In this document: piece by piece, positions 7,322 to 16,681 of the stretch
Layout of the letters: every line of letters starts with the position of its first letter
How positions within the stretch are numbered: position 1 is the stretch's first letter
NCBI RefSeq assembly: GCF_003967195.1
Contig: NZ_AP018725.1
Location: forward strand, 620,001 to 684,000
Direction of reading: 5' to 3'
DNA: 64,000 nucleotides
DNA from: Sulfuriflexus mobilis
Lineage (GTDB): Bacteria > Pseudomonadota > Gammaproteobacteria > AKS1
Notes under the pieces: generated by a model
Database searches by the model: none
What the model was told of the DNA's origin: nothing
Seen by the model: only the letters and a program-made list of their open reading frames with translations
Made by a program: the position numbers and the translations under genes

Positions 7322-8695
7322 TTAGTCTTTACTGACCAGCCACAGCCAGATGAAACCGGTTATGCCCGCGAGCAGGGAAGCGGCAAGGACGCCTGTTTTG
7401 GCCATTAACAGTAATTCTTCGTTGCCTTCGAAACCTAGCTGGGCGACAAAGATGGACATGGTGAATCCTATCCCCGCGAGCAGAGATACGCCGGCGATTT
7501 GAGTGAAGCGGGTGTCTTTGGGTAACGCCGCCAGCCCCAATTTTAGCATTATCCAGCAAACTCCGGTGATACCAATAAACTTACCCAGGACGAGTCCCAA
7601 TGATACACCGAGCATAACGGGATGACCCAGGGTCTCGCCCAGAGAAGCAAATTCCAGGGGGATACCGGCATTCGCCAGTGCAAAGATCGGGATCACCAGG
7701 TAGGCCACCGGCATATGCCAGACATGCTCCAGCCGCTGCAACGGGGCTTCAACGCTATTCACACCATTCTCGAGGGTCTGTACCACAGCGCGTAATTTGT
7801 CATTGGTCATGATGCTCTTGCCGGGTTCATGACTGGCATCAAATCGATGCATCAATTCCCGGATATGTTTACTGAAACGTTCCGGGTTGTATTTCGGGAT
7901 CGCGGGCACGGCTAATGCCCCCAGTATGCCCGCCAGGGTGGCGTGCACGCCGGACAGCAGCAAGGCATACCATAAAAACACCGCGACAATAAAATAAGGC
8001 ATGGTTTTGCGGATACCGCCCAGGTTGAACATCAGCAACAAGGCAAATAAACCACCGGCTGCCAGCAGCGGCGTCAGGGCAATGGTTTCGGTATAGAACA
8101 GGGCAATCACCATCACCGCACCCAGGTCATCGACAATTGCCAGCGCCACCAGAAAGGTGATCAAGGCCTTGGGTACCCGGTTTGCCAGCAACGCCAGGGC
8201 GCCAATGGCAAAGGCAATGTCGGTGGCCATAGGGATCCCCCAGCCACGTGCGACGTCGCCTTCGGGGTTGATGGCAAAATAGATCAGTGCCGGTACCACC
8301 ATGCCACCAATGGCCGCACCGATAGGCAGTGCGGCATTGCGTAGTTTCGCCAGTTCACCTACCAGTATTTCCCGTTTCAACTCCAGACCGACGACGAAGA
8401 AAAACAATGCCATCAGGCCATCATTAATCCAGTGATGCAGACTCATTTCCAGCTTCCAGCTTCCGCTATAGAGACCGATAAGGGTATGTACCAGATGTGT
8501 GTAAGCCGAAGATAACGGCCCGTTAGCTATCAGTAAGGCGATAACCGCCGTTCCCATCAACAATATGCCGCTGGTGGTCTGACGATGAATAAATTCTTCA
8601 AAAGGTGTGAGGATCTTGTCGAAACTCTTTTCCCAGGGGGCATGAAAAACACCCTTCTCCGTCGAGTGCCCTGATATCTTGTCCTGTTTGCTCAT
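7322..8695 (-). CDS. nhaA: Na+/H+ antiporter NhaA
   Basis: A 457-residue inner-membrane antiporter that expels Na+ in exchange for protons. Family signatures are visible: FFFVVGLELKREI in an early helix, MATDIAFAIGALALL, and IVDDLGAVMVIALFYT with the paired aspartates that bind the cation and protons. A hydrophilic insert lies in the middle (around residues 265-305), longer than in Escherichia coli NhaA (388 residues). The start overlaps the nhaR stop by four bases, so translation is coupled to the regulator. Confidence 0.93.
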   Translation of the reverse strand: MSKQDKISGHSTEKGVFHAPWEKSFDKILTPFEEFIHRQTTSGILLMGTAVIALLIANGPLSSAYTHLVHTLIGLYSGSWKLEMSLHHWINDGLMALFFFVVGLELKREILVGELAKLRNAALPIGAAIGGMVVPALIYFAINPEGDVARGWGIPMATDIAFAIGALALLANRVPKALITFLVALAIVDDLGAVMVIALFYTETIALTPLLAAGGLFALLLMFNLGGIRKTMPYFIVAVFLWYALLLSGVHATLAGILGALAVPAIPKYNPERFSKHIRELMHRFDASHEPGKSIMTNDKLRAVVQTLENGVNSVEAPLQRLEHVWHMPVAYLVIPIFALANAGIPLEFASLGETLGHPVMLGVSLGLVLGKFIGITGVCWIMLKLGLAALPKDTRFTQIAGVSLLAGIGFTMSIFVAQLGFEGNEELLLMAKTGVLAASLLAGITGFIWLWLVSKD

Positions 8696-9630
8696 ACGTT
8701 ATTCCTGTTTTTTTTTCGTTCACGCAACTCTGGGGTATCCCGAAACAGCCACTCACGCGCGGTCTCGGTGAGCGCGACCACAGCGGGATGAGATATCTTG
8801 CGTTCTACGGAAATGGCATAAAACTGTTCGCGCACCGCATCCGTCTGCCCTATGATAACGACACCGTACTGCTTTTCCACCTCCGTAGCGATAGCAGTGG
8901 GTGCAATAAACACGCCGACGCCGGTCTGACCGAAGGCCTTCATGAGGGCGCTGTCGTCGAATTCCCCAACGATCCGGGGATGGATGTGCAGCCCGTCCAA
9001 CCATTGTACAAGGCGGCTGCGCATCACGCTCATTTCACCAGGCAGTAGCAGGGGCGCGCCATTGAGGCTTTGCGGAAACCCTGTTTCGAGCGTGCCTGCC
9101 AGATCGGCGGTTGCAAAAAAACTGATCCCGGAGTCGCCAAGCGGGTGGTTGAAGCCACGCACATTAACGCCTGGCGGAATGGGACCGTCGGCGATCACCA
9201 GGTCGACCCGATGAACGGCCAGGTCGGCGAGCAGCGCGTCGATGGCGCCCTCCCGACAAACAATACGTACGGGTTCTGGCAACTGCAACGCCGGGGCCAG
9301 CAGGCGATAGGCAATGGATTTCGGTACCACGTCCGCTATGCCGACCTTAAAAACCAGTGGCCGTCCACCCGGGAGGTTGCGGACCATTTCTTCCAGTTCT
9401 CCACCGAGTGAAAAAATCTCCTCGGCATAGCTCAACACCAGGCGACCGGTCTCGGTTATTTCCAGGTTACGCCCGACACGGCTAAACAGCGCCTCACCCA
9501 GGTTTTCTTCCAACAGGCTGAGTTGTCCGCTGATGGTCTGGGGTGTTAGGTGCAGGCGCTCGCTGGCGCGGGCGATACCGCCTTCCTTTGCCACCACCCA
9601 GAAATAGTGCAGGTGTTTGTAGTTAATCAT
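8692..9630 (-). CDS. nhaR: LysR-type regulator NhaR
   Basis: A 312-residue LysR regulator. The N-terminal winged helix (residues 1-60, HLHYFWVVAKEGGIARASERLHLTPQTISGQL) is close to the NhaR form, followed by an effector domain. In enteric bacteria NhaR activates nhaA in response to Na+. Here it is the first gene of the operon nhaR-nhaA-antiporter, unlike E. coli where nhaA comes first. It is divergent from yccA, with a 198-bp gap that should hold its promoter. Confidence 0.9.
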   Translation of the reverse strand: MINYKHLHYFWVVAKEGGIARASERLHLTPQTISGQLSLLEENLGEALFSRVGRNLEITETGRLVLSYAEEIFSLGGELEEMVRNLPGGRPLVFKVGIADVVPKSIAYRLLAPALQLPEPVRIVCREGAIDALLADLAVHRVDLVIADGPIPPGVNVRGFNHPLGDSGISFFATADLAGTLETGFPQSLNGAPLLLPGEMSVMRSRLVQWLDGLHIHPRIVGEFDDSALMKAFGQTGVGVFIAPTAIATEVEKQYGVVIIGQTDAVREQFYAISVERKISHPAVVALTETAREWLFRDTPELRERKKNRNNV

Positions 9631-9828
9631 GGCCCGGTGAAATCTTCGGTTAATACGAACAATTAGACAATAATAATCGACTTTTTCTTTATTTGAAACA
9701 GGCCTAGGCTTGCCATCGGCCCCGTCGCTGTATGCTGGGGGCTCGATACCATGACATGGAAACCAGCCATTATTTCACTGAAAAATGCTCTGGAATCCGC
9801 CACTTAACCTGACAGGAAATACGCCGCC

Positions 9829-10500
9829 ATGAACACATCACTGACAAATGCCACCGCCCGTACACAGACGGCCGTCCTGGCCAGCAACAAGGTGATCCGT
9901 AACACCTACACGCTGTTGTCCATGACGCTGCTGTTCAGTGCGCTGACAGCCGCTGTCTCGATGACGCTGAATCTGCCCCATCCGGGGATATTGCTCACTC
10001 TCGGTGGCTATTTCGGCCTGTTGTTTGCCACCGCAAAATTCCGTAACAGCAGCCTGGGGCTTGCCTTCGTCTTCGCCCTGACCGGTTTCATGGGTTACAC
10101 GCTTGGACCTATCCTCAATGCCTATCTGGCCCTGCCCAATGGTGGCCAGGTGGTGATGACGGCTATGGGGGCGACCGGCGCCATCTTCCTCGGCCTGTCA
10201 GGCTACGCGCTGGTCAGTCGCAAGGACTTCAGTTTCATGGGCGGATTCCTGATGGTGGGTATCCTGGTGGCCTTCCTTGGCGGGCTCGGGGCGATATTTT
10301 TCGAAATCCCGGCATTATCCCTAGCGGTGTCAGCCATGTTCGTCTTGCTCATGGGCGGCCTGATCCTCTATGAAACCAGCAACATCATCCATGGCGGTGA
10401 AACCAACTACATCATGGCGACTGTGACCCTGTATGTCTCCATCTTCAACCTGTTCACCAGTCTGCTGCACCTGCTCGGTTTTATGAATGGCGAAGACTAA
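9829..10500 (+). CDS. yccA: Bax inhibitor-1 family protein YccA
   Basis: A 223-residue inner-membrane protein with seven predicted helices. The pattern NTYTLLSMTLLFSALTA at the start and ALYETSNIIHGGETNYIMATVTLYVSIFNLF near the end (a conserved acidic-rich loop) matches the BI-1/YccA family; YccA of E. coli interacts with the FtsH protease. An AGGAAA site precedes the ATG. It stands alone, divergent from nhaR, with a hairpin after its stop. Confidence 0.9.
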   Translation: MNTSLTNATARTQTAVLASNKVIRNTYTLLSMTLLFSALTAAVSMTLNLPHPGILLTLGGYFGLLFATAKFRNSSLGLAFVFALTGFMGYTLGPILNAYLALPNGGQVVMTAMGATGAIFLGLSGYALVSRKDFSFMGGFLMVGILVAFLGGLGAIFFEIPALSLAVSAMFVLLMGGLILYETSNIIHGGETNYIMATVTLYVSIFNLFTSLLHLLGFMNGED

Positions 10501-10590
10501 AATTTTCTCAAGGCCGGGGCGACAGCCTCTACCACACATGACACAATAGCCATCCCCTACCAGGGCATTGAAAAGACATATAGACAAAGC

Positions 10591-10620
10591 GGCCATACCC
10601 TTCTGCAGCAGGGTGTGGCC
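10591..10620 (+). terminator. hairpin between yccA and the carbonic anhydrase gene
   Basis: GGCCATACCC and GGGTGTGGCC form a 10-bp stem with one G-T pair around a 10-base loop. No immediate T-run follows (a T-run appears about 20 bases later at 10639-10645), so termination is uncertain. Confidence 0.4.
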
Positions 10621-10661
10621 GGGTTCGTTAAGTAAGGTATTTTTTCGGAAGGAATCTAATA

Positions 10662-11294
10662 GTGAGTGCTATTGATGATCTAATCGCGGGATACCGCCGT
10701 TTTCGCGGCGGTTACTACGAAACCAATCGTGATGAGTTTGCCCGCCTGAGGCAATCCCCAAAGATAGCCGTGGTGGCCTGTTGTGATTCACGTGTCGACC
10801 CGGCCGTCATCACCGATAGCACAACCGGTGAGTTGTTCGTCATACGCAATGTTGCCAACCTGGTGCCGCCCTGTGAGGGGCAGGGTGAGCGCAGCTGGCA
10901 CGGCACCAGTGCCGCCCTGCAATTCGCGGTATGCGACCTGGCGGTCGAGCACCTCATTGTCCTCGGTCATGCCCGCTGTGGCGGGATCCGCGCATTGCTG
11001 GAAGGGCAGGCACATAAGCATGAGGACGGCTTTATCGCCTCCTGGATGAGTATCGCCGATGAGGCCTGCGAACGGGCCATGGCCCGGGACGACCTGCAGA
11101 CTTTCGACGAGCGCGCCCATGCCTGTGAACTGGATGCGATAGGCATATCACTGGCCAACCTGAAGACCTTCCCCTGGATACGGGAACGAGTAGAACAAAA
11201 CAGCCTGCAATTGCATGGCTGGTATTACGACATGATGACAGGGGACCTGTTGCGTCTGGATGAGGGAGAAGGGGGCTTTGTCTCGCTCTACTAA
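10662..11294 (+). CDS. can: beta-class carbonic anhydrase
   Basis: A 210-residue cytosolic zinc enzyme that interconverts CO2 and bicarbonate. Zinc ligands are seen as Cys41 with Asp43-Arg45 (CCDSRVDP), His103 and Cys106 (GHARCGG), the beta-class pattern. Length is normal. The start is GTG at 10662, supported by a GGAAGGAA site 9 bases upstream. It stands alone between yccA and a convergent small ATPase gene. The symbol is given by family; there may be more than one paralogue in the genome. Confidence 0.92.
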   Translation: MSAIDDLIAGYRRFRGGYYETNRDEFARLRQSPKIAVVACCDSRVDPAVITDSTTGELFVIRNVANLVPPCEGQGERSWHGTSAALQFAVCDLAVEHLIVLGHARCGGIRALLEGQAHKHEDGFIASWMSIADEACERAMARDDLQTFDERAHACELDAIGISLANLKTFPWIRERVEQNSLQLHGWYYDMMTGDLLRLDEGEGGFVSLY

Positions 11295-11303
11295 GCTTGC
11301 AGA

Positions 11304-11798
11304 CTAGGCTTGTGTATTGCTTACAGGCGCACCAAGTTCAGTCTTTTTGCCATGAAAGGATGTAAATATCTTCTTGTGCGCCGTCAGCGAAAACTCATCA
11401 TCCCTGGTGTCATACTGTTTTACCCAGGTGATGAGCATGTCTAAATTTGCATCCTGTTCGGCCTTTGATTTGTATTTATGCGGCTCCCACGGCCTGTTTT
11501 TGCAATGATTGATACAGGCCTCAATACCGGGATTCAGGAAGATGATCTCCGTGGCATGAGGAGTGGCCAGTTCGATCAAATCGGCATAACAGCCTTCAAT
11601 AACCCAAGCCGTATGTGCTGACAGAAATTTTTCAAACTCTATAGCACTTTCGGCAATAGCCCGTCTTTCCGGCGGTGCCGTACTGCGCCAGGCAAGAGTA
11701 TCCAAATCCAGGTGCGCCAGGTTGAACTCTTCGCCTAAGGCCTTTGCCAGGGTTGTCTTGCCCGCCCCGGAGTTACCAAAAATAATCACTCTCTGCAT
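11304..11798 (-). CDS. small P-loop NTPase / adenylate-kinase-like protein
   Basis: A 164-residue protein with Walker A GNSGAGKTT at residues 8-16, then HLDLDTLAWR (a substrate-side Asp motif) and VIEGCYADL, a layout shared by small AAA/adenylate-kinase-like and topology-modulation (FlaR-like) proteins. It is probably a nucleoside or small-molecule kinase; the substrate is unknown. It is convergent with the carbonic anhydrase gene (9-bp gap between stops). Confidence 0.7.
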   Translation of the reverse strand: MQRVIIFGNSGAGKTTLAKALGEEFNLAHLDLDTLAWRSTAPPERRAIAESAIEFEKFLSAHTAWVIEGCYADLIELATPHATEIIFLNPGIEACINHCKNRPWEPHKYKSKAEQDANLDMLITWVKQYDTRDDEFSLTAHKKIFTSFHGKKTELGAPVSNTQA

Positions 11799-11908
11799 GC
11801 AATAGTCTTCCTTTTCAGAGCCGGCCGAACCGCCTCAATGGGATACGTAGTCATGCATCGCATACCACCTATGCAAGCGGTAAACCACTACCGGCCTCGC
11901 TGGCAGGC

Positions 11909-12331
11909 TTAGGCGTGTAATAATTGTATGAACAAGATGCCCCACATCACATACAGCGCCAGCACACTGAGCAGAAAGGCATTTCTACGATGAAAAATAT
12001 TATTATAGGTCGTATGAATGACGGTATGTAAGATACGCATTATAAAGTATGACCACGCCAGGGCCAGGTAGACATAGTCGCCCCGCTCCATGACCAGGAC
12101 CAGAATCACCACGACATAAAATAGTACCGGCTGCTCAAACTGGTTGTCGTAATTCTGGCTTACCTTGGTAAGGTATTCCGGTGGTTTTCCGCCCCGGTTG
12201 AGGAGGAAATAGGCCGGGCTCAGGTTATCCTCGCGTACCGCCCTTATCCTCAGGGCGAGCATCCTTAGCCCGACATACAAGCTAAGAAACACCATTCCGA
12301 TCACCGGAAATAACATCCAATGCTGTTGCAT
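11909..12331 (-). CDS. MAPEG-family membrane protein
   Basis: A 140-residue protein with four predicted membrane helices. The segment NYDNQFEQPVLFYVVVILVLV and the loop SYFIMRILHTVIHTTYNNIFHRR carry the Gln/Pro and Arg/His pattern of MAPEG proteins (membrane-associated eicosanoid/glutathione metabolism), many of which bind glutathione. Its role in bacteria is not defined. A strong AGGAG site precedes the ATG. It is divergent from a TetR regulator, which probably controls it. Confidence 0.85.
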   Translation of the reverse strand: MQQHWMLFPVIGMVFLSLYVGLRMLALRIRAVREDNLSPAYFLLNRGGKPPEYLTKVSQNYDNQFEQPVLFYVVVILVLVMERGDYVYLALAWSYFIMRILHTVIHTTYNNIFHRRNAFLLSVLALYVMWGILFIQLLHA

Positions 12332-12384
12332 GACAACTCCTGTTCGTGTTTAAAAATAGAAGCATCATGGTACGGGCTATTATA

Positions 12385-12397
12385 ATATGTTCCATAT
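12385..12397. promoter_or_regulatory. candidate operator and -10 box between MAPEG and tetR
   Basis: An inverted repeat ATATG-TTC-CATAT overlaps a TATAAT (12381-12386) oriented towards tetR, in the 92-bp gap of a divergent pair. Such placement suits autorepression by the TetR protein. The arms are short and AT-rich, so chance is possible. Confidence 0.35.
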
Positions 12398-12423
12398 CAT
12401 ATTTAATCCATAAGGAACTGGCT

Positions 12424-13002
12424 ATGCCGCGTTCAGTCGCACACAAACAACGCAGCAGGCAAAAAATCCTCGAAAGTGCCGTCAAATTATTTACCCATCA
12501 GGGTTTTGATAATACCTCGATCGACCAGGTCATGAACGAGGCCGAGATGACGCGGGGCGCCTTTTATGCGCACTTTTCCAGCAAGAGTGAGCTATATCAG
12601 GTGGCCATACTCAGTGCCGCCTTAAATACACGACTGATACAGCAAAAACCGGATGACATGGATGAACAATCATGGCTGACGTCACTCCTGAACGGATATT
12701 TGAGCACAGCCCACCTGGACTTCGATATTGCACCTTGCCCTTTGGCCTTTCTGACCACTGATGTGGCAGTACGTGAACCGGCAGTCAGAACGACTTATAC
12801 AAAAGTGTTTAAAGGTATGAACAAACGAATATTGAATTATGTGAAGAGTTATTCAGCTTGTGACGAGAATAGAATGCTGGCTATCACAGCTATGATGATC
12901 GGTGGAGTGGCTGTAGCCAGGGCCCTGAACGATAAAGCAATGACTGAACAATTGCTGGAGAGTTGTAAAGTGGTTGCGCAGGGGTTACTTGATAAAGACT
13001 AG
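12424..13002 (+). CDS. TetR-family transcriptional regulator
   Basis: A 192-residue regulator. The N-terminal helix-turn-helix (residues 8-54: RQKILESAVKLFTHQGFDNTSIDQVMNEAEMTRGAFYAHF) is typical of the AcrR/TetR group; the C-terminal domain (CPLAFLTTDVAVREPAVR) resembles the TetR_C_6-like group. The start at 12424 is preferred because an AAGGAA site lies 6 bases upstream and the sequence then enters the HTH. It is divergent from the MAPEG gene, its probable target. Confidence 0.85.
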   Translation: MPRSVAHKQRSRQKILESAVKLFTHQGFDNTSIDQVMNEAEMTRGAFYAHFSSKSELYQVAILSAALNTRLIQQKPDDMDEQSWLTSLLNGYLSTAHLDFDIAPCPLAFLTTDVAVREPAVRTTYTKVFKGMNKRILNYVKSYSACDENRMLAITAMMIGGVAVARALNDKAMTEQLLESCKVVAQGLLDKD

Positions 13003-13022
13003 TGGGATGAGATAGGGGACCA

Positions 13023-13133
13023 TTATGTCCAGAAACCTGCAACAATAATAGCGACAATCTGTACGATTATATTAAGTGCCTCTAATTGTCTTAAAAAAAG
13101 AGTCTTAAAAAAAAGACGAGTTCCTTTTGTCAT
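13023..13133 (-). CDS. 36-residue putative small membrane protein (or gene remnant)
   Basis: A short frame reads a basic N-terminus (MTKGTRLFFKTLFLRQ) followed by one hydrophobic helix (LNIIVQIVAIIVAGFWT) and a TAA. It has a near-perfect Shine-Dalgarno (AGGGAGGAA) 7 bases before the ATG at 13133. It may be a genuine single-pass peptide, or the start of a longer membrane protein cut short, since the hydrophobic segment ends exactly at the stop. It lies in the 376-bp gap between tetR and ygiQ, in which I see nothing else coding; two A-rich GTCTT repeats lie inside it. Confidence 0.45.
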   Translation of the reverse strand: MTKGTRLFFKTLFLRQLEALNIIVQIVAIIVAGFWT

Positions 13134-13378
13134 AATCAGTTTCCTCCCTGATATCTAATTATAGTTACGGTGCATAGCTGTCCTCTCAATAAGGTACTGG
13201 ATAGCGGCTGAGAGATTAAATACAGCAGTGGATTTCGGTTAACTACCCGCCCCTTATCAGTCTCACTCCGCATAAATCCCTGTCAAGTCGAAGGTTATTG
13301 CGGCTGCCTGTTTTGCTGCAAAATACGCTATAATCCGTCCTTGTTCATACGGCTCCACCGCCATTTCAGTCGTTTCCT

Positions 13379-15661
13379 ATGCAAACAGCCACTAACATCT
13401 TTTCCCATCGCCAGTACTGGGCCAAGCGCTTCGGTAGTGCGCCGGTATTGCCGATGACACGCACAGAGATGGATGCGCTCGGCTGGGATAGTTGCGATAT
13501 TATCCTCGTTACCGGCGATGCCTACGTCGACCACCCGAGCTTCGGCATGGCGATGATTGGTCGCCTGCTGGAGGCGCAAGGCTTTCGGGTCGGCATCATT
13601 GCCCAGCCGGACTGGCAGGATAAAAATGCCTTCATGGAACTGGGCCAACCGAACCTGTTCTTTGGCATCACGGCCGGTAATATGGATTCGATGGTAAATC
13701 GGTACACAGCGGATCGTCGCCTGCGGCATAATGATGCCTATACCCCCGATGGTGCGGCGGGCAAGCGCCCGGACCGCTCGGTGGTGGTCTACAGCCAACG
13801 TGTGCGTGAGGCCTATAAGGGCGTGCCGGTGATCATCGGCGGCATTGAGGCCAGCCTGCGCCGTATCGCGCATTACGATCATTGGTCAGGAAAAGTACGC
13901 AAGTCGATTCTGCCGGACTCGAAGGCCGACCTGCTCGTCTATGGCAATGCCGAGCGCGCCATTACCGAGATCGCCCACCGCCTCGCCAACGGCGAGGCCA
14001 TTGCCGAGATCACTGATGTGCGTGGCACGGCCTATATGCGCCAGGCCGCGCCAGCCGACTGGGCGGTGGTCGATTCCACGGATGTCGACCAGCCGGGCCG
14101 GATCGAACAACACCCTGATCCCTATGCCTCGGAACCAGACTGCGCACAGGCCTCGCGGGCCGAAGCCACACCGCCGGCCAGTGATACCAGTACGATCGTC
14201 CAGCTCGATGTGCGGCGTGTGAAACTCAACCGTGACAAGACCGCGCTACGCCTGCCGTCGTTTGAACAGGTCGCCGGCGACAAGGTCCTTTACGCCCATG
14301 CCTCGCGGGTTTTCCACCTGGAGACCAATCCCGGTAATGCCCGTGCCCTTATGCAGCAGCATGGCAAGCGTATGGTGTGGCTGAATCCGCCGCCGATCCC
14401 GCTGAGTTCGGCTGAGTTTGATCGCCTGTTTGAATTGCCTTACACGCGCCTGCCACATCCGGCCTATGGCGAGGCGAAGTTGCCGGCCTGGGAGATGATC
14501 CGCTTCTCGGTCAATATCATGCGCGGCTGTTTTGGCGGCTGTACCTTCTGTTCGATCACCGAGCACGAGGGCCGGATCATCCAGAGCCGTTCGGAGGACT
14601 CGATCATTCACGAGATCGAGACCATCCGCGACACGGTGCCGGGCTTTACCGGCAACATCTCAGACCTCGGCGGACCAACGGCAAACATGTATCGCCTGGC
14701 CTGCAAGAGTGAGAAGATTGAATCAGCCTGCCGTCTGCCATCTTGTGTTTATCCGGATATCTGTAGCAACCTGAATACGGACCACAAGCCGTTGATTCAT
14801 CTTTATCGTCGTGCGCGCAAGCTCAAGGGCATCAAGAAGATCTTTATCGCCTCTGGTCTGCGTTACGACCTGGCCATACGTTCGCCCGAGTATGTGAAAG
14901 AACTCGTACAACATCACGTTGGTGGTTACCTGAAGATCGCACCCGAGCATACCGAGCAGGGCCCGCTGAGCAAGATGATGAAGCCGGGTATCGGCAGCTA
15001 TGACAAGTTCAAGGAAATGTTCGAGAAGTATTCTAAAGAAGTAGGCAAGGAGCAGTACCTGATCCCGTATTTCATCTCTGCCCACCCGGGCACCACCGAT
15101 GAAGACATGCTAAACCTTGCGCTGTGGCTAAAGCGAAACAAGTTTCGCCCCGACCAGGTACAGGCCTTCCTGCCGACGCCATTGGCGATCGCCTCGGCCA
15201 TGTACCACACGGGCAAGAACCCGTTAAAGAAAGTCGATAGAAGCTCGGAACGCGTCAGCGTGGTGCGCGGTGACAAACGCCGCCGCCTGCACAAGGCCTT
15301 CCTGCGCTACCACGATGCCGAGAACTGGCCGATGCTGCGTGCGGCCTTAAAGCGCATGGGGCGTTCAGACCTGATTGGCAACGGCAAGCAGCATCTCGTG
15401 CCAAGCTGGCAGCCGGCTGGCACCGGTGGCCGCCCGGAGGGTGCGCGCAGTTATGCCGAGGAGAAAAAACAGGCCGCGCAGGCGAAACGCGGCAAGAAGA
15501 CAGCAGGTAAGAAGGCTATCGCTAACAAAACTGGCGGTAAGAAAGTCGCGGGCAGGAAGAAGGTCGCTAAAAAGGCTGCAGCCAAGGGCCGTGCCCGACC
15601 CATGGTAAAGGCCAAGGCGAATACACGGCGTAAACCAGCTAGCAAGAAGACTTCGCGTTGA
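13379..15661 (+). CDS. ygiQ: YgiQ-family radical SAM protein
   Basis: A 760-residue protein. The N-terminal domain (about 1-330; [21 protein letters not shown]) and the radical SAM core (about 375-600) are as in YgiQ (UPF0313). The 4Fe-4S cluster motif is [16 protein letters not shown] near residue 385. The reaction is unknown. The last 60 or so residues are an unusual Lys/Ala/Gly-rich tail (repeats like [19 protein letters not shown]) similar in composition to histone-H1-like proteins, suggesting nucleic-acid binding. A TATAAT lies at 13329-13334, without an evident -35. It is convergent with the glutathione transferase gene across a palindromic repeat. Confidence 0.92.
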   Translation: MQTATNIFSHRQYWAKRFGSAPVLPMTRTEMDALGWDSCDIILVTGDAYVDHPSFGMAMIGRLLEAQGFRVGIIAQPDWQDKNAFMELGQPNLFFGITAGNMDSMVNRYTADRRLRHNDAYTPDGAAGKRPDRSVVVYSQRVREAYKGVPVIIGGIEASLRRIAHYDHWSGKVRKSILPDSKADLLVYGNAERAITEIAHRLANGEAIAEITDVRGTAYMRQAAPADWAVVDSTDVDQPGRIEQHPDPYASEPDCAQASRAEATPPASDTSTIVQLDVRRVKLNRDKTALRLPSFEQVAGDKVLYAHASRVFHLETNPGNARALMQQHGKRMVWLNPPPIPLSSAEFDRLFELPYTRLPHPAYGEAKLPAWEMIRFSVNIMRGCFGGCTFCSITEHEGRIIQSRSEDSIIHEIETIRDTVPGFTGNISDLGGPTANMYRLACKSEKIESACRLPSCVYPDICSNLNTDHKPLIHLYRRARKLKGIKKIFIASGLRYDLAIRSPEYVKELVQHHVGGYLKIAPEHTEQGPLSKMMKPGIGSYDKFKEMFEKYSKEVGKEQYLIPYFISAHPGTTDEDMLNLALWLKRNKFRPDQVQAFLPTPLAIASAMYHTGKNPLKKVDRSSERVSVVRGDKRRRLHKAFLRYHDAENWPMLRAALKRMGRSDLIGNGKQHLVPSWQPAGTGGRPEGARSYAEEKKQAAQAKRGKKTAGKKAIANKTGGKKVAGRKKVAKKAAAKGRARPMVKAKANTRRKPASKKTSR

Positions 15662-15674
15662 CGTTAGTTAAAAG

Positions 15675-15751
15675 GCCCAACGCAGAGTCGCTGAGGACGC
15701 AAAGGGTTTTAATTAAATTATCTCTGCGAACTTTGCGACTCTGCGTTGGGC
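15675..15751. repeat. palindromic repeat element, copy A
   Basis: Perfect 17-bp inverted arms (15675-15691 and 15735-15751, GCCCAACGCAGAGTCGC) with an inner pair rich in GACGCAAAG / CTTTGCGA. It lies between the convergent ygiQ and glutathione transferase genes and could act as a bidirectional terminator. It is related to the element at 37614-37739, sharing GAGGACGCAAAG and the CGCAGAG/CTTTGCG vocabulary. Confidence 0.75.
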
Positions 15752-15784
15752 TTGTGATCTTTTATACTGTCTATCTTATATATT

Positions 15785-16435
15785 TCAAGGAAACCAGGTC
15801 GGGGCATCATCCGGCTGCCAGGCCGGATATTTCTGCATCACACTTAAAAACAATTCCGAATTGAGAAACGCGACCAGCCATTGTTGCAGGTATGGGTAGG
15901 GGGCCTGGTCGAACCAGTCTTTATCTGTATAGGCAAACTGGCGGATAAACGGCAGGATGGCGATGTCGGCGATGCCGGGGTGCTCACCGAGCAGGTAGCG
16001 ATGCCGTCCCAGAACTTGTTCGAGTTGCTGTAAAAATTTCTCCCCTTCGGCACGGTAGTCTAGGCCCTGTTCATCGGGGTATCGTTCGGGGTATTTGTAG
16101 CGATCGAGGTTGTATTTGAAACGGCCGTCGTTTTCCTCAATGAGGGCCGTGGCTTGTTGTTGTGAGGCCGCATCGCATGGCAACCAGTGTTGCGGGTCGT
16201 TGTACACCAGGGCCCAATTGAGGATATCGAGACTCTCTTCGAGCACCTTGCCATCGGGCAACACCAGCACCGGTACCTCGCCCTTGGGCGAGGCGTCGAG
16301 CAGGCTGGTGGGTTTGTCTCGCAGTACGACCTCGCGCAATGCCACCCGCACACCGCTATAACAAATCCCCAGCCGTGCGCGTATGGCATAGGGACAACGG
16401 CGGAAACTATAGAGGATGGGCAGGGCGGTGTGCAT
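15785..16435 (-). CDS. glutathione S-transferase family protein
   Basis: A 216-residue soluble protein with an N-terminal thioredoxin-like domain (residues 5-80; FRRCPYAIRARLGI, a CPY motif as in Omega/glutaredoxin-2-like transferases, and GEVPVLVLPDGKVLEESLDIL for the glutathione-binding cis-Pro and Glu-Ser) and a helical C-terminal domain. It probably conjugates or reduces small thiol or electrophile substrates; the substrate is unknown. It lies just after the terminator of the DUF3012 gene. Confidence 0.85.
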   Translation of the reverse strand: MHTALPILYSFRRCPYAIRARLGICYSGVRVALREVVLRDKPTSLLDASPKGEVPVLVLPDGKVLEESLDILNWALVYNDPQHWLPCDAASQQQATALIEENDGRFKYNLDRYKYPERYPDEQGLDYRAEGEKFLQQLEQVLGRHRYLLGEHPGIADIAILPFIRQFAYTDKDWFDQAPYPYLQQWLVAFLNSELFLSVMQKYPAWQPDDAPTWFP

Positions 16436-16436
16436 G

Positions 16437-16469
16437 AAAAAAGGGCGACAGCCTGTGGCACTGTCGCCC
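16437..16469 (-). terminator. intrinsic terminator after the DUF3012 gene
   Basis: Perfect 9-bp arms GGGCGACAG / CTGTCGCCC with a 9-base loop, followed on the minus strand by six T residues (plus-strand A run 16437-16442). It lies 11 bases beyond the stop at 16480 and immediately before the glutathione transferase start. Confidence 0.88.
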
Positions 16470-16479
16470 GGGGTAAAAG

Positions 16480-16659
16480 TTATTTGAATACGCAGTGCTT
16501 GGCGTAGTCGGCCACTTCGTTGGCCGTCCAGTCACCGTTCGGTTTTTCTTTCAACTGGGCACACCACTTCTCGCTGCCGACCTCGGGGGCGCAGCCACTG
16601 ATGGCAATAATAAGGCCCAGGCCTGCTACCACAGCGAATGTTCTGAAAATTGTCTTCAT
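16480..16659 (-). CDS. DUF3012-type small lipoprotein
   Basis: A 59-residue protein with a lipoprotein signal peptide ending in ISGCAPE (lipidated Cys near residue 23), then a short domain SEKWCAQLKEKPNGDWTANEVADYAKHCVF with two further cysteines, the DUF3012 pattern. It is likely anchored in a membrane facing the periplasm; the role is unknown. The start at 16659 is chosen for its CAGGAG site and the signal peptide. It follows mgtE by 22 bp and is probably co-transcribed. Confidence 0.85.
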   Translation of the reverse strand: MKTIFRTFAVVAGLGLIIAISGCAPEVGSEKWCAQLKEKPNGDWTANEVADYAKHCVFK

Positions 16660-16681
16660 GGATTTCGTTCTCCTGTAATGG

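Noticed and set aside
13305-13334. A full sigma-70 promoter before ygiQ
   Set aside because: TATAAT at 13329 is good, but no -35 sequence lies at 16-18 bp.
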